Shown here: in pieces, positions 1 to 6,842 of the stretch
Position numbering within the stretch: the stretch's first letter is position 1
Layout: every line of letters begins with the position of its first letter
Assembly: GCF_000243215.1 (NCBI RefSeq)
Contig: NZ_JH594596.1
Location: 247,560 to 311,559, forward strand
DNA: 64,000 bases
Source of the DNA: Odoribacter laneus YIT 12061
Lineage (GTDB): Bacteria > Bacteroidota > Bacteroidia > Bacteroidales > Marinifilaceae
Reading direction: 5' to 3'
Translations under genes and position numbers: made by a program
Notes under the pieces: model-generated
The model's database searches: none
The model's input: the letters and a program-made list of their open reading frames with translations, nothing else
What the model was told of the DNA's origin: nothing

Positions 1-400
1 CATTTTTTGCTATTAAAGAATTTAATTTATTATTACGACAATCTAAGTTTTCTAGATTAATATTTCTTGAAATATCTAATGAAGTCAATTGATTACCGCT
101 ACAATCTAAGCTTTTTAGATTATTAAAGTATTGGATACCTTGTAATGATCGAAAACCTTTATTGTATATTTGCATTAAATTTACTGCATTGGCTTCTGAT
201 GGAGATACTTTCCCATCTTTGTTTACATCAAAGTTTTCATAGCAATATTTCATAAAAGCTATATCATCCATAGCAGTACATACATCATTAGGATCACTCA
301 TTGGTGGCAATGGAGAAATAAAATTCTCTGAATCATCTTTGTCACAACTTACTATTAAAATAACAATAAGTATTAAAATTGGATAAATTATTTTTTTCAT
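1..400 (-). CDS. Leucine-rich-repeat lipoprotein with EF-hand loop (3' end outside window)
   Basis: Read by translating the minus strand from an ATG at 400; the frame stays open to the window edge, so about 133 N-terminal residues are visible. Residues 1-19 form a lipoprotein signal ending in a lipobox-like IVSC with Cys 19. Around residues 55-70 is a canonical 12-residue EF-hand/dockerin-type calcium loop (DVNKDGKVSPSE). It is followed by short leucine-rich repeats of the Bacteroidota type (LKSLDCSGNQLTSLDIS, then NLENLDCRNNKLNSL), continuing past the edge. The product is expected at the cell surface, and binding of a protein or glycan partner is inference from the LRR fold. It lies inside the integrative element and is probably cargo. 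No enzymatic motif is visible. Confidence 0.8.
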   Translation of the reverse strand, partial: MKKIIYPILILIVILIVSCDKDDSENFISPLPPMSDPNDVCTAMDDIAFMKYCYENFDVNKDGKVSPSEANAVNLMQIYNKGFRSLQGIQYFNNLKSLDCSGNQLTSLDISRNINLENLDCRNNKLNSLIAKN

Positions 401-533
401 AATTTTAAGTTTAAAGATTAATTAATAGATATTCAATGATAATTCTTTCATCATATAGATAAAGTTTGATCGCATATGCCGAAGACTTATGTTTGTTTTT
501 AAGAATTTTAAATTTATTTATTCTGTTTATTGC

Positions 534-932
534 TCATAAACTTCGTTTAAAATTGTCAGGTAAAATGTCTTCATATTGATAAAATATTCCTCGTCGATTT
601 AATATATCCTCCACATAGTTTTCTGTGACAATATCTTTAGATACAAGCTCTTTTAATTTGCCAACAGTTAAATTTAATCCACTATTAATAGTTTCTTTTC
701 TTGAACTGAAGATACCTGTTGGGATTCTAATATTAAGAATAGGATTTCTCATATAGCTATTGTTTTCTATCCTGTCAAGGATTCCAACTCTACACATATA
801 TGCAATACAACAAAAGTCTTCCTTGTGTTCATATACATCATTCCCATTTGAGATCATTGGCTGTAATTCTGATAATAATTTTATTACCTTCCCCATGCAT
901 ACAGCAATTCTATTTAAATCTATTGCTCCCAT
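534..932 (-). CDS. Hypothetical protein, last gene of a three-gene cargo operon
   Basis: 132 residues, not recognised. There is no signal peptide or membrane segment, so it is probably cytoplasmic. The C-terminal half is rich in charged residues and looks helical. The start codon lies one base after the stop of the upstream gene (934-1350), so the two are almost certainly co-translated. A family assignment would need profile searching. Its place in the AT-rich element, among other unknown short genes, marks it as mobile-element cargo. Confidence 0.6.
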   Translation of the reverse strand: MGAIDLNRIAVCMGKVIKLLSELQPMISNGNDVYEHKEDFCCIAYMCRVGILDRIENNSYMRNPILNIRIPTGIFSSRKETINSGLNLTVGKLKELVSKDIVTENYVEDILNRRGIFYQYEDILPDNFKRSL

Positions 933-933
933 T

Positions 934-1350
934 TTATTTATTATTTAGATGTTCATAAGGATTGTTTTCCATAGCTTTTTGAAATTGATTCATTTGCCAA
1001 GTAAGGTAGTTCTCAATTTCTTCAACCATCTTTTCTTGAGGATAACCATTTTGGAATATCCATTTCTTATTAATATTTCCGAGTAAAGGCATGTAACCTT
1101 TCATCCTGACTTCAAGATTATTTCCGACATAATCCAATGCCCAGTTCATACTATTAGAGGAAAGAATTACACTGTCTTTTGATACTTTTTGCACCTGTAG
1201 ACCTCCTGATTTTAAATAATCAATTAGAATACTATATTTCCCTTGCATTCCTCCAAAACTACTTACATGTGTTTGCACATGTTCTTTATGGTCTTTATTT
1301 ACTGAGTAAATAATAAAACCAATTATAGCTATGCCAATAATCCACCACAT
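934..1350 (-). CDS. Hypothetical single-pass membrane protein, middle gene of cargo operon
   Basis: 138 residues. Residues 1-16 form one hydrophobic N-terminal anchor (WWIIGIAIIGFIIYSV) followed by a charged stretch (NKDHKEH), so the bulk of the chain probably lies on one side of the membrane. The soluble part has alternating short strands and two Trp-containing segments but no motif I can name. It starts two bases after the stop of the 1353-1835 gene and ends one base before the 534-932 gene. The tight spacing argues for one functional unit of three proteins. Confidence 0.6.
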   Translation of the reverse strand: MWWIIGIAIIGFIIYSVNKDHKEHVQTHVSSFGGMQGKYSILIDYLKSGGLQVQKVSKDSVILSSNSMNWALDYVGNNLEVRMKGYMPLLGNINKKWIFQNGYPQEKMVEEIENYLTWQMNQFQKAMENNPYEHLNNK

Positions 1351-1352
1351 AA

Positions 1353-1835
1353 TTATTCAAAATATTTATTCATTATTTCTTTAGCAATTTTATCTACGAA
1401 TAAATCGTATTGAGATTTAGATAATCCGCTCATAATATGCATTGTTGATGATGATTTAAATGCTTCGATATTTGATGCAATGGATGATTTACATAGAAGG
1501 TCAAGCATAATACTGTTATTATAATTATCCTTGATAATTTTATTCAAATCTTCTTCAAACGAAGTCTGAATTTTCTCCATTATCATTTTTAAAGCAAACT
1601 CGGGGTTTCTTTTAGCAGCTAACATTCCTGCAAATTTTTCCTTAGCTTCTTCTTCATTATTGCTGTCTGCGAGACAGTCAATTACTGAATCCATAAAATT
1701 TTCCATAATATTATTCTTTTTTGTAGCCATACCACAAAAAGAAAGTGTGGTACTTTCCTGCTGAGTCCAAGGTATCACCACAACACCTACAATCACAAAC
1801 AAGGAAAGCCCACACCTTATGATGCGAGCATTCAC
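1353..1835 (-). CDS. Hypothetical helical protein, first gene of cargo operon
   Basis: 160 residues from the first ATG. The first 35 residues (hydrophobic core LSLFVIVGVVVIPW) differ in base composition and hydropathy from the rest, which is hydrophilic and helix-rich. An internal ATG at 1730 (MATKKNNIMENF) gives a 125-residue soluble protein and may be the true start, in which case the upstream stretch is a leader region. The C-terminal part has paired helices (FALKMIMEKIQTSFEEDL; YDLFVDKIAKEIMNKY). The function is unknown. A TAnnTTTG promoter box lies about 135 bp upstream of the first ATG. Confidence 0.55.
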   Translation of the reverse strand: MNARIIRCGLSLFVIVGVVVIPWTQQESTTLSFCGMATKKNNIMENFMDSVIDCLADSNNEEEAKEKFAGMLAAKRNPEFALKMIMEKIQTSFEEDLNKIIKDNYNNSIMLDLLCKSSIASNIEAFKSSSTMHIMSGLSKSQYDLFVDKIAKEIMNKYFE

Positions 1836-1969
1836 TTACTTACTGCTGTGATTGTTAGTCTTCAAAGTGGTGATTTTAGGACTTCACAAGTAAGAAGCAA
1901 ACACTTCTTTTTCTAATATGTCTTGATTAAACTTTTATTTCATTAGCAATCATTTAACTGATCATTCTG

Positions 1970-1977
1970 CAAAGTTA
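1970..1977 (-). promoter_or_regulatory. Putative -7 box (TAACTTTG) for the three-gene cargo operon
   Basis: The minus strand reads TAACTTTG, a perfect match to the Bacteroidota -7 consensus TAnnTTTG. No clear -33 TTTG lies at the expected distance. The predicted leader before the first ORF start is about 130 nt, unusually long for this window. Confidence 0.4.
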
Positions 1978-2192
1978 AAATTTTGCATAAATAAATAATC
2001 TTTTGAAAGCAACTTTTAAATAAAAATAAATTCAAGTCAATATCAGCATCATAGGCATGAGCTTATTTCCTTATCTGCTTGTCATATAGTATAGAAAGTA
2101 GGTAAATCACTTTCTCATTATATGATCATCAATGGTAAATGTACCATAAAATTATATTACATATCTCTGATTCTCATTATTTTTCAATTTTA

Positions 2193-2225
2193 AAGCCCTA
2201 ATTCTTAATCAAAGAACTGGGGCTT
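2193..2225. terminator. Hairpin between cargo operon and RadC-like gene
   Basis: Arms AAGCCCTAATTCTT and AAGAACTGGGGCTT pair over 14 bases with G-U pairs around a short loop. Neither side has a long T-tract, so a role as bidirectional terminator or structured spacer is only plausible. Confidence 0.35.
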
Positions 2226-2450
2226 ACAACAATAATAAAACACAATACAAGGGAGTTACTCCTCATTCATTTTGGCTATTATACACGTCATAATCATACA
2301 GATAATTAGTTGGATAACAATTTTCACAATTAAAATCATTTTGCAGGATTTTAGTTATACAAATTAGATACTGACATTCTTAAGCACTCCGGAAGAGGGG
2401 TATTGGGATAAGCTAAAAAGGATGTCATTTCCATATCTCCTCGTGACAAG

Positions 2451-2490
2451 TGTATTCACTTCTCCTATAATAATAAATCAAGTGAATACA
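2451..2490. repeat. Perfect 11-bp inverted repeat in element spacer
   Basis: TGTATTCACTT (2451-2461) and AAGTGAATACA (2480-2490) are exact reverse complements separated by 18 bp. It lies in the 840-bp spacer 1836-2676, which has no convincing gene; the 66-codon frame at 2422-2622 overlaps both inverted repeats and has no homology I recognise. It may be an operator or recombination-factor site. Confidence 0.5.
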
Positions 2491-2536
2491 TGTGCTCATT
2501 TAAATTACATAATAGTATATATGTACCTAAGTGAAC

Positions 2537-2589
2537 AGTGTCGAATTTTTTTCATTTCTATAAGGTATATCACAAGTTTTTTCGACACT
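2537..2589. repeat. Perfect 9-bp inverted repeat in element spacer
   Basis: AGTGTCGAA (2537-2545) and TTCGACACT (2581-2589) are exact reverse complements separated by 35 bp, each followed inward by T-rich sequence. With the repeat at 2451-2490 it makes two palindromic sites within 140 bp, a pattern often seen at control or transfer regions of integrative elements (inference). Confidence 0.45.
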
Positions 2590-2676
2590 ACAAAATTTCC
2601 TATCATAATGGATAAGAAATAAATGAGACTCCTGAAGGAATATGAATATTCAATGATAATTATGTATGTGAGTTCT

Positions 2677-3129
2677 TTATTGTCTTATTTTCCTTTCATC
2701 AGAATAACTATAATAATTATCTCGCGTAATAATTAAATGGTCATATAATTTGATATCTATTTGTTGTGCAGCTTCTTGTATTTTTTTAGTCATTACATCA
2801 TCATAATTGCTTGGTAGTATGTTGCCTGTTGGATGGTTATGAGCTAGGATAATACTTGAACTATGAGTTAATAAAGCAGTTTGTAGTATCAACCTGACAT
2901 CAACAATTGTACTATCCATCCCTCCTTCTGAAATAGTTGTAATACCTAAGACCTTATTTGCATTATTAAGTAATATTAGTTTTAAATATTCCTTGTATTC
3001 CAGTGTATCAGCATTGAAAGCCTCCTTTATTAATAGTTCATAAGCATCTTTGGAGCAATGAATGGTATATCTTTCTGATGCTCTTACTTTGGGTTTATAG
3101 CTAATAGCAATTTCACTCACTTGTTTCAT
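2677..3129 (-). CDS. RadC-like JAB-domain protein of mobile element
   Basis: 150 residues, shorter than chromosomal RadC because the N-terminal helix-hairpin-helix part is missing; it corresponds to the JAB/MPN metal-binding domain. The JAMM motif is intact: a Glu-containing segment upstream, then AHNHPTGNILPSNYDD, giving the HxH...D zinc ligands near residues 95-110. Families of this kind (RadC/DUF2466) are common on Bacteroidota conjugative and integrative elements; a role in DNA repair or in protecting incoming DNA is suggested but unproven. It follows the small gene at 3225-3497 on the same strand with about 95 bp between them. Confidence 0.85.
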   Translation of the reverse strand: MKQVSEIAISYKPKVRASERYTIHCSKDAYELLIKEAFNADTLEYKEYLKLILLNNANKVLGITTISEGGMDSTIVDVRLILQTALLTHSSSIILAHNHPTGNILPSNYDDVMTKKIQEAAQQIDIKLYDHLIITRDNYYSYSDERKIRQ

Positions 3130-3224
3130 AATTCAATGTTATATTAAGGTTATTCTATTTATAAAAAAAAAGAAGTAGTTAGGTTTATTACCTAACTGTC
3201 CTTCTGGAGTATTTTCATCAGTTA

Positions 3225-3497
3225 TTACAGAATTGCCAATGTAGTAGCTTCTCCTTCTCCTTGCTGATGCAATAAAAAGAATAAATTCCCAGTTTCAGCA
3301 GAACATACTTCTGAAATTACAGGAGTTGTTAATTCTCCAGTTTCTACTTTTTTAGAACAAGCACCAGTTTCAAATCCATAAACAAAAAAGCATTTACCTG
3401 TGTGTTTATTTCTTTTCACTTCAATTTTCTCTACACCTTGTTTAGCTTTAAAATCAGTAACACTCATTGTTTTTAAGAACTTCAGATTTCTTTCCAT
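3225..3497 (-). CDS. Small conserved-looking element protein, unknown function
   Basis: 90 residues from the ATG at 3497 (MERNLKFLKTMSVTDF). The frame runs open to 3587 but the extra part crosses a GC-rich structured stretch, so the shorter start is preferred. It carries alternating beta-like segments (KIEVKRNKHTGKCFFVYG) followed by a GxxxxxK turn and ends in a hydrophobic LFFLLHQQ stretch. The strand-rich basic core could suit nucleic-acid binding, but I cannot assign a family. It sits between the TV-Pol polymerase and the RadC-like gene on the same strand, so it probably belongs to the replication/maintenance module of the element. Confidence 0.55.
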   Translation of the reverse strand: MERNLKFLKTMSVTDFKAKQGVEKIEVKRNKHTGKCFFVYGFETGACSKKVETGELTTPVISEVCSAETGNLFFLLHQQGEGEATTLAIL

Positions 3498-3670
3498 GAT
3501 TGTATTTTTTATGTTGTACAGGGGGACTATCCCCACTGGCTGAGTGATGGGGGAGGTTGGGAGGGTGTGATTTGAGCTTATAGCCATATAAAAAGCCTCA
3601 AAAATCAGAAAATTTTATTCTTAAGGGCAGCTCAAAACAGTAAATTTAGTAATATATTATAGATTATTGA
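3498..3670. other. GC-rich spacer upstream of small element gene
   Basis: In an otherwise AT-rich element this spacer holds clustered G runs on the plus strand (GGGGGAGGTTGGGAGGG near 3551-3567) and a GGGGACTATCCCC hairpin near 3523. No gene is seen. The structure could be a leader, an origin or a transfer site; none of these is shown. Confidence 0.3.
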
Positions 3671-5233
3671 TTACCTATTATCTACAGAATTTGTCTTTAT
3701 TTGGGCAATTATATCTTTGTCTAAATTTTCCTCATTCCACTCTTCAATGCTAAAATTTGGAGAAACTCCAATGCAGCTACATAGCTCTTGTTTCATTACA
3801 TCTTTAATATAGGGTATGTATTCTGATGTAGATGCAATTGAATCATGTATTGTAAAGATAGGTATTTGTCCCTCTTTCTCATTCCATATTTTCCGACAAC
3901 ACCTATGTAGTATGACTTCACTCTCTATTGCTTGAAGTAGAATAGGTAGTCTTGCATGAGGTTTCTTGCTTGGCATATCGGAATAGTCTGCTTTTAATAG
4001 CCTGAATAATCTACCTATAGGAGGGAAAAGTCTCGAATTAAACAATCTTTTCATCTTACCAATTCTTGCATTCTTAGTTCTACCCCTATTTTTGCTAAAT
4101 AGCAAACTAAACATCATTGTCTTGGCTTCTTTTCTATCAATAAAAGTTTCCTCCGTTCTTCTATAGTTATTTGCTAAGTCTTTAATATGCTCATAAATAC
4201 CTCCATTTGACACTAACTCTTTGTATTGAACAAAGTCATCTGAGCACACTTTTTTAAAAAAAGTTGTTAAAGCCTTCATAAGTTTTTCCGAACCTAAAAA
4301 TAATCCTTGCACATTATCTGGCAAATGACCAATGTTCAGAGGAATAGTGGAGTTTGGACTCCAAAAATCAGGATTTAAAATCAGACAGGTAAGATACGGT
4401 TGGCTATTTTTAATATCTACACTTGTAAGTTTTGAGTTGTTGTAGTGAAGAAAATTTCTATACTCTTTTTGTAGATTAGTTAAAGTGGAGTGCAACCTAT
4501 GTACATTATTATCAAAATGAGCTTCATATTCCCCTAATTTAGTCTTACCTATATTCCTTATAATTGCTTGATATTGAGCTATAGGAGATTTCAACCTATC
4601 CAAATTACTATTCCAGTCCCATAATTTTTTACTCTTATCATTCATCTTCTGCTGTTTCACAACATAAGCATACAACTCTGCAATAGGATTAATGTTAAGA
4701 AGTTTTTCATCGTACCAATGGTATATATATGGATATTGATCTTTATTTGTATTTATTTGAGATTGATAAACATCATCTGCAAATCTGGTGATTACTTGTT
4801 TTGATACAAATGGTCGAGAAGAATAGTAGTTAGACCATCTGTATCCACGAGCCTTTTCTCCAACAATATACTGCTTATCAATATCAATTATCCCTGTTCT
4901 CTCTAAATAATTTACATACAATGATATATCCTTTATGTTGTTTTCAACTTTGCCTATTACAATCGGGGTATAGCCATTATTATTTATTAAATCCGTATTC
5001 CTCGCAGGAATAGAGGATATTAGAAATAAAAAGCAATAAACCTTATAGTCATGGAAATTAACACCTTTAGGGAATCCATATTCATAAGGAGGATAATTCT
5101 CCTTATGTCGAATTAGATCAAAATTATCCGGCAGTGGAATGATCTCTTTATGTTTAATATTTGCATAGGTAAAAAACAAAAAATTAAGATTATCACTATT
5201 ATATTTAACCACCTTGTAATTCTTCAAACCCAT
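3671..5233 (-). CDS. TV-Pol type superfamily A (PolA-like) DNA polymerase of mobile element
   Basis: 520 residues. The C-terminal half carries the compact palm/fingers of superfamily A polymerases. Motif A is VDIKNSQPYL (residues 272-281, catalytic Asp 273, in the position of DYSQIE in Pol I). A finger-region segment GGIYEHI follows near 344, then the motif B helix with basic residues DRKEAKTMMFSLLF (366-379). Motif C is TIHDS (461-465, His 463-Asp 464). No exonuclease domain is visible. This arrangement matches the TV-Pol family described from transposons, plasmid-like elements and viruses such as Sputnik, for which combined primase-polymerase activity has been proposed. The N-terminal 200 residues are unassigned. 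The gene lies directly downstream of the integrase on the same strand, so self-replication of the excised element is a reasonable inference. Confidence 0.75.
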   Translation of the reverse strand: MGLKNYKVVKYNSDNLNFLFFTYANIKHKEIIPLPDNFDLIRHKENYPPYEYGFPKGVNFHDYKVYCFLFLISSIPARNTDLINNNGYTPIVIGKVENNIKDISLYVNYLERTGIIDIDKQYIVGEKARGYRWSNYYSSRPFVSKQVITRFADDVYQSQINTNKDQYPYIYHWYDEKLLNINPIAELYAYVVKQQKMNDKSKKLWDWNSNLDRLKSPIAQYQAIIRNIGKTKLGEYEAHFDNNVHRLHSTLTNLQKEYRNFLHYNNSKLTSVDIKNSQPYLTCLILNPDFWSPNSTIPLNIGHLPDNVQGLFLGSEKLMKALTTFFKKVCSDDFVQYKELVSNGGIYEHIKDLANNYRRTEETFIDRKEAKTMMFSLLFSKNRGRTKNARIGKMKRLFNSRLFPPIGRLFRLLKADYSDMPSKKPHARLPILLQAIESEVILHRCCRKIWNEKEGQIPIFTIHDSIASTSEYIPYIKDVMKQELCSCIGVSPNFSIEEWNEENLDKDIIAQIKTNSVDNR

Positions 5234-5300
5234 AATCTCTATTTATATTACCATTATGATAGGAAATTTTAACCTCATATCAATAGCAAAATTATAAAAA

Positions 5301-6518
5301 TTAGAGCAAATTACTCATTGCTTCATCAATTTGTTCATTGTCAAATTTATTCAGATATATAGCAGTGGTTTTAATATTTTGATGCCCCAAAGCCTCCGAA
5401 ATAATTCCAATATTAACACCTGATTTCTTTAATACAGTCGCAAATGAATGTCTTGCAACATAGGTTGTTACATCAGTTGTAATCTCCAATTCCCTTGCGA
5501 TTAATTTTAATTCACCATTTACTTGTGCACATATTTTATGAATTCTATTATTTTTTTGTATAGGTGTTATGTGTCTTTTGTTGTGTAATATAGGAAATAG
5601 ATAACCCGAATAAAACCTATTCGATTCATACTTAGCAATAAGTAATATGGCTTGTTGTGATAATTTGAGATTTATTGCTCCCTTAGTCTTTTGCCTATGA
5701 TATATCAACCTATCTTCTTGAATGTTTTCCAATGTAAGATTGGCTATATCCACAAATGAAATACCACCACACAAGTAAGAAAAGGTAAATATATCCTTTG
5801 CAAAATCTCTTCTTGACCCTGTTTTAGAATCAGAGTTTATAATTTTCATTACATCATCTTTACTTAATGCTCTTTTTGGGGTTTTGGTGTTGAACTTATT
5901 AACCTTGAATGTTTGGAAAGGATTTTTATCTGGATCAACAACATTGCTTTCTATAGCCCTCTTTATGACAGCACGAAGGGTTCTAAATTGAAAACTCATT
6001 GTGGTCTCTTTATTTCTCTTTTTTTGCATCCACTCTTCAAAAGCTCGTAAGAATTTTAAGTCTATATGGCTGAATGTGTAGGTCAGTTTTTTGCCTTGAT
6101 TAAATCTTTTGAGGTTATTATATGAATTTAGATAGGCATAGCTGTTTCCTATTTTACCTTTAGCTTTGAGGTCTGCAATGAGATTCTTATAAAACTCCTC
6201 TACTGTTTGGGCCTTTATTTGAGGTGCCTGCTCATTTACAAGCGAAACTGCTGTAAACTCCTCTTTATCCAGACTCTTTTTGAGCACCTTTCGATGATAC
6301 TCACTTTGAACATTAAGAATAATTTGTTGAATAATCTCTTTATTAGGACAGGTTGTTTTTGGTTGATTTTTCTTAAAATCCCAATCTTTAGCCCTTATAG
6401 ATATTCCAAGGCTTTTCATGGTTCTCTTACCATCTTTTGAAATTCTTAACATCAGAGGGTGTTCTCCATTTGCCAAAGTTTTATACTTATAGCAGATAAT
6501 TGAAATTGTGGCATTCAT
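5301..6518 (-). CDS. Tyrosine-type site-specific integrase
   Basis: 405 residues from the ATG at 6518 (MNATISIICYKYKTL). The frame continues upstream to 6614 but that part overlaps a strong tRNA terminator, so the shorter start is chosen. It has an N-terminal arm-binding domain (about 1-95), a SAM-like core-binding domain (100-200) and a catalytic domain to the end. Box II reads YVARHSFAT, the third box LGHQNIKTT, and the nucleophile is Tyr in TAIYLNKF (about residue 388). Where the first catalytic Arg is usually found the sequence is GGISFVDIANL, with Ser; the same replacement is known in IntDOT of CTnDOT. The His of the HxxR motif is Tyr here. It sits next to the tRNA 3' end, as expected for an enzyme using that site as attB. 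Confidence 0.93.
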   Translation of the reverse strand: MNATISIICYKYKTLANGEHPLMLRISKDGKRTMKSLGISIRAKDWDFKKNQPKTTCPNKEIIQQIILNVQSEYHRKVLKKSLDKEEFTAVSLVNEQAPQIKAQTVEEFYKNLIADLKAKGKIGNSYAYLNSYNNLKRFNQGKKLTYTFSHIDLKFLRAFEEWMQKKRNKETTMSFQFRTLRAVIKRAIESNVVDPDKNPFQTFKVNKFNTKTPKRALSKDDVMKIINSDSKTGSRRDFAKDIFTFSYLCGGISFVDIANLTLENIQEDRLIYHRQKTKGAINLKLSQQAILLIAKYESNRFYSGYLFPILHNKRHITPIQKNNRIHKICAQVNGELKLIARELEITTDVTTYVARHSFATVLKKSGVNIGIISEALGHQNIKTTAIYLNKFDNEQIDEAMSNLL

Positions 6519-6601
6519 CTTTGTTTTTGGTTGACTTCTCGGTTGACTTTTGAAAGTCAACCAGTACATCAACCTGCCAAATTCACTATTAGCCACTAAA
6601 A

Positions 6602-6639
6602 GAAAAAAACCCAATAATCTCGTGATTATTAAGGTTTTT
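6602..6639 (-). terminator. Rho-independent terminator after tRNA-Pro
   Basis: On the minus strand a stem AACC..AATAATC / GATTATT.GGTT with loop ACGA is followed by seven T and further T-rich sequence. It begins a few bases after the tRNA 3' end and would stop read-through into the integrase gene. Confidence 0.75.
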
Positions 6640-6645
6640 CCAATG

Positions 6646-6718
6646 TCGGGGTGACTGGATTCGAACCAGCGACCACACGCCCCCAGACGTGTACTCTACC
6701 GGACTGAGCTACGCCCCG
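6646..6718 (-). tRNA. tRNA-Pro, likely GGG anticodon; attachment site of the element
   Basis: The minus strand shows an acceptor CGGGGCG, D arm GCTC..GGTAGAG, anticodon arm CACGTCTGGGGGCGTG, and T arm CTGGTTCGAATCCAG, then CACCCCG and discriminator A; CCA is not encoded. The loop CTGGGG(G) points to proline (GGG). By hand folding the gene is one base shorter than a standard tRNA (six-base anticodon loop, or eight with an alternative stem) and has a C-A mismatch at acceptor pair 6-67. The GTTCGAATC loop is intact. The integrase gene lies next to the 3' half, the usual arrangement when an element has integrated in a tRNA and rebuilt its end. Confidence 0.8.
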
Positions 6719-6842
6719 AAAAAGCAGTGCAAATATAAAAGTTAAATTTGAAATGAGCAAGAGGTAGAAGGAAAATGTTGACTAAAAGTTTAAAGAGACA
6801 GAGGATCAGAAATTTGAAAGGGGAAGAACGGAAATAGGAGAA

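Larger units (their letters stand above)
1..6646. mobile_element. Right end of an integrative element in tRNA-Pro
   Basis: The support is an integrase adjacent to a tRNA 3' end, a TV-Pol polymerase, a RadC-like protein and unknown cargo, all on the minus strand and markedly AT-richer than the chromosome to the right of 6720. The right boundary is within or at the tRNA 3' half. The left boundary and the second copy of the tRNA 3' end are not in the window, so size and transfer genes are unknown. Confidence 0.75.

Noticed and set aside
534-1835. Naming the cargo trio a toxin-antitoxin system
   Set aside because: No toxin or antitoxin fold could be recognised; kept as unknown.
2422-2622. 66-codon open frame in the element spacer
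   Set aside because: It overlaps both inverted repeats, has no recognisable domain and an unlikely composition; treated as chance.
6519-6614. Longer integrase start with 32 extra residues
   Set aside because: The extension overlaps the tRNA terminator hairpin and is unlike the family N terminus, which fits the ATG at 6518.
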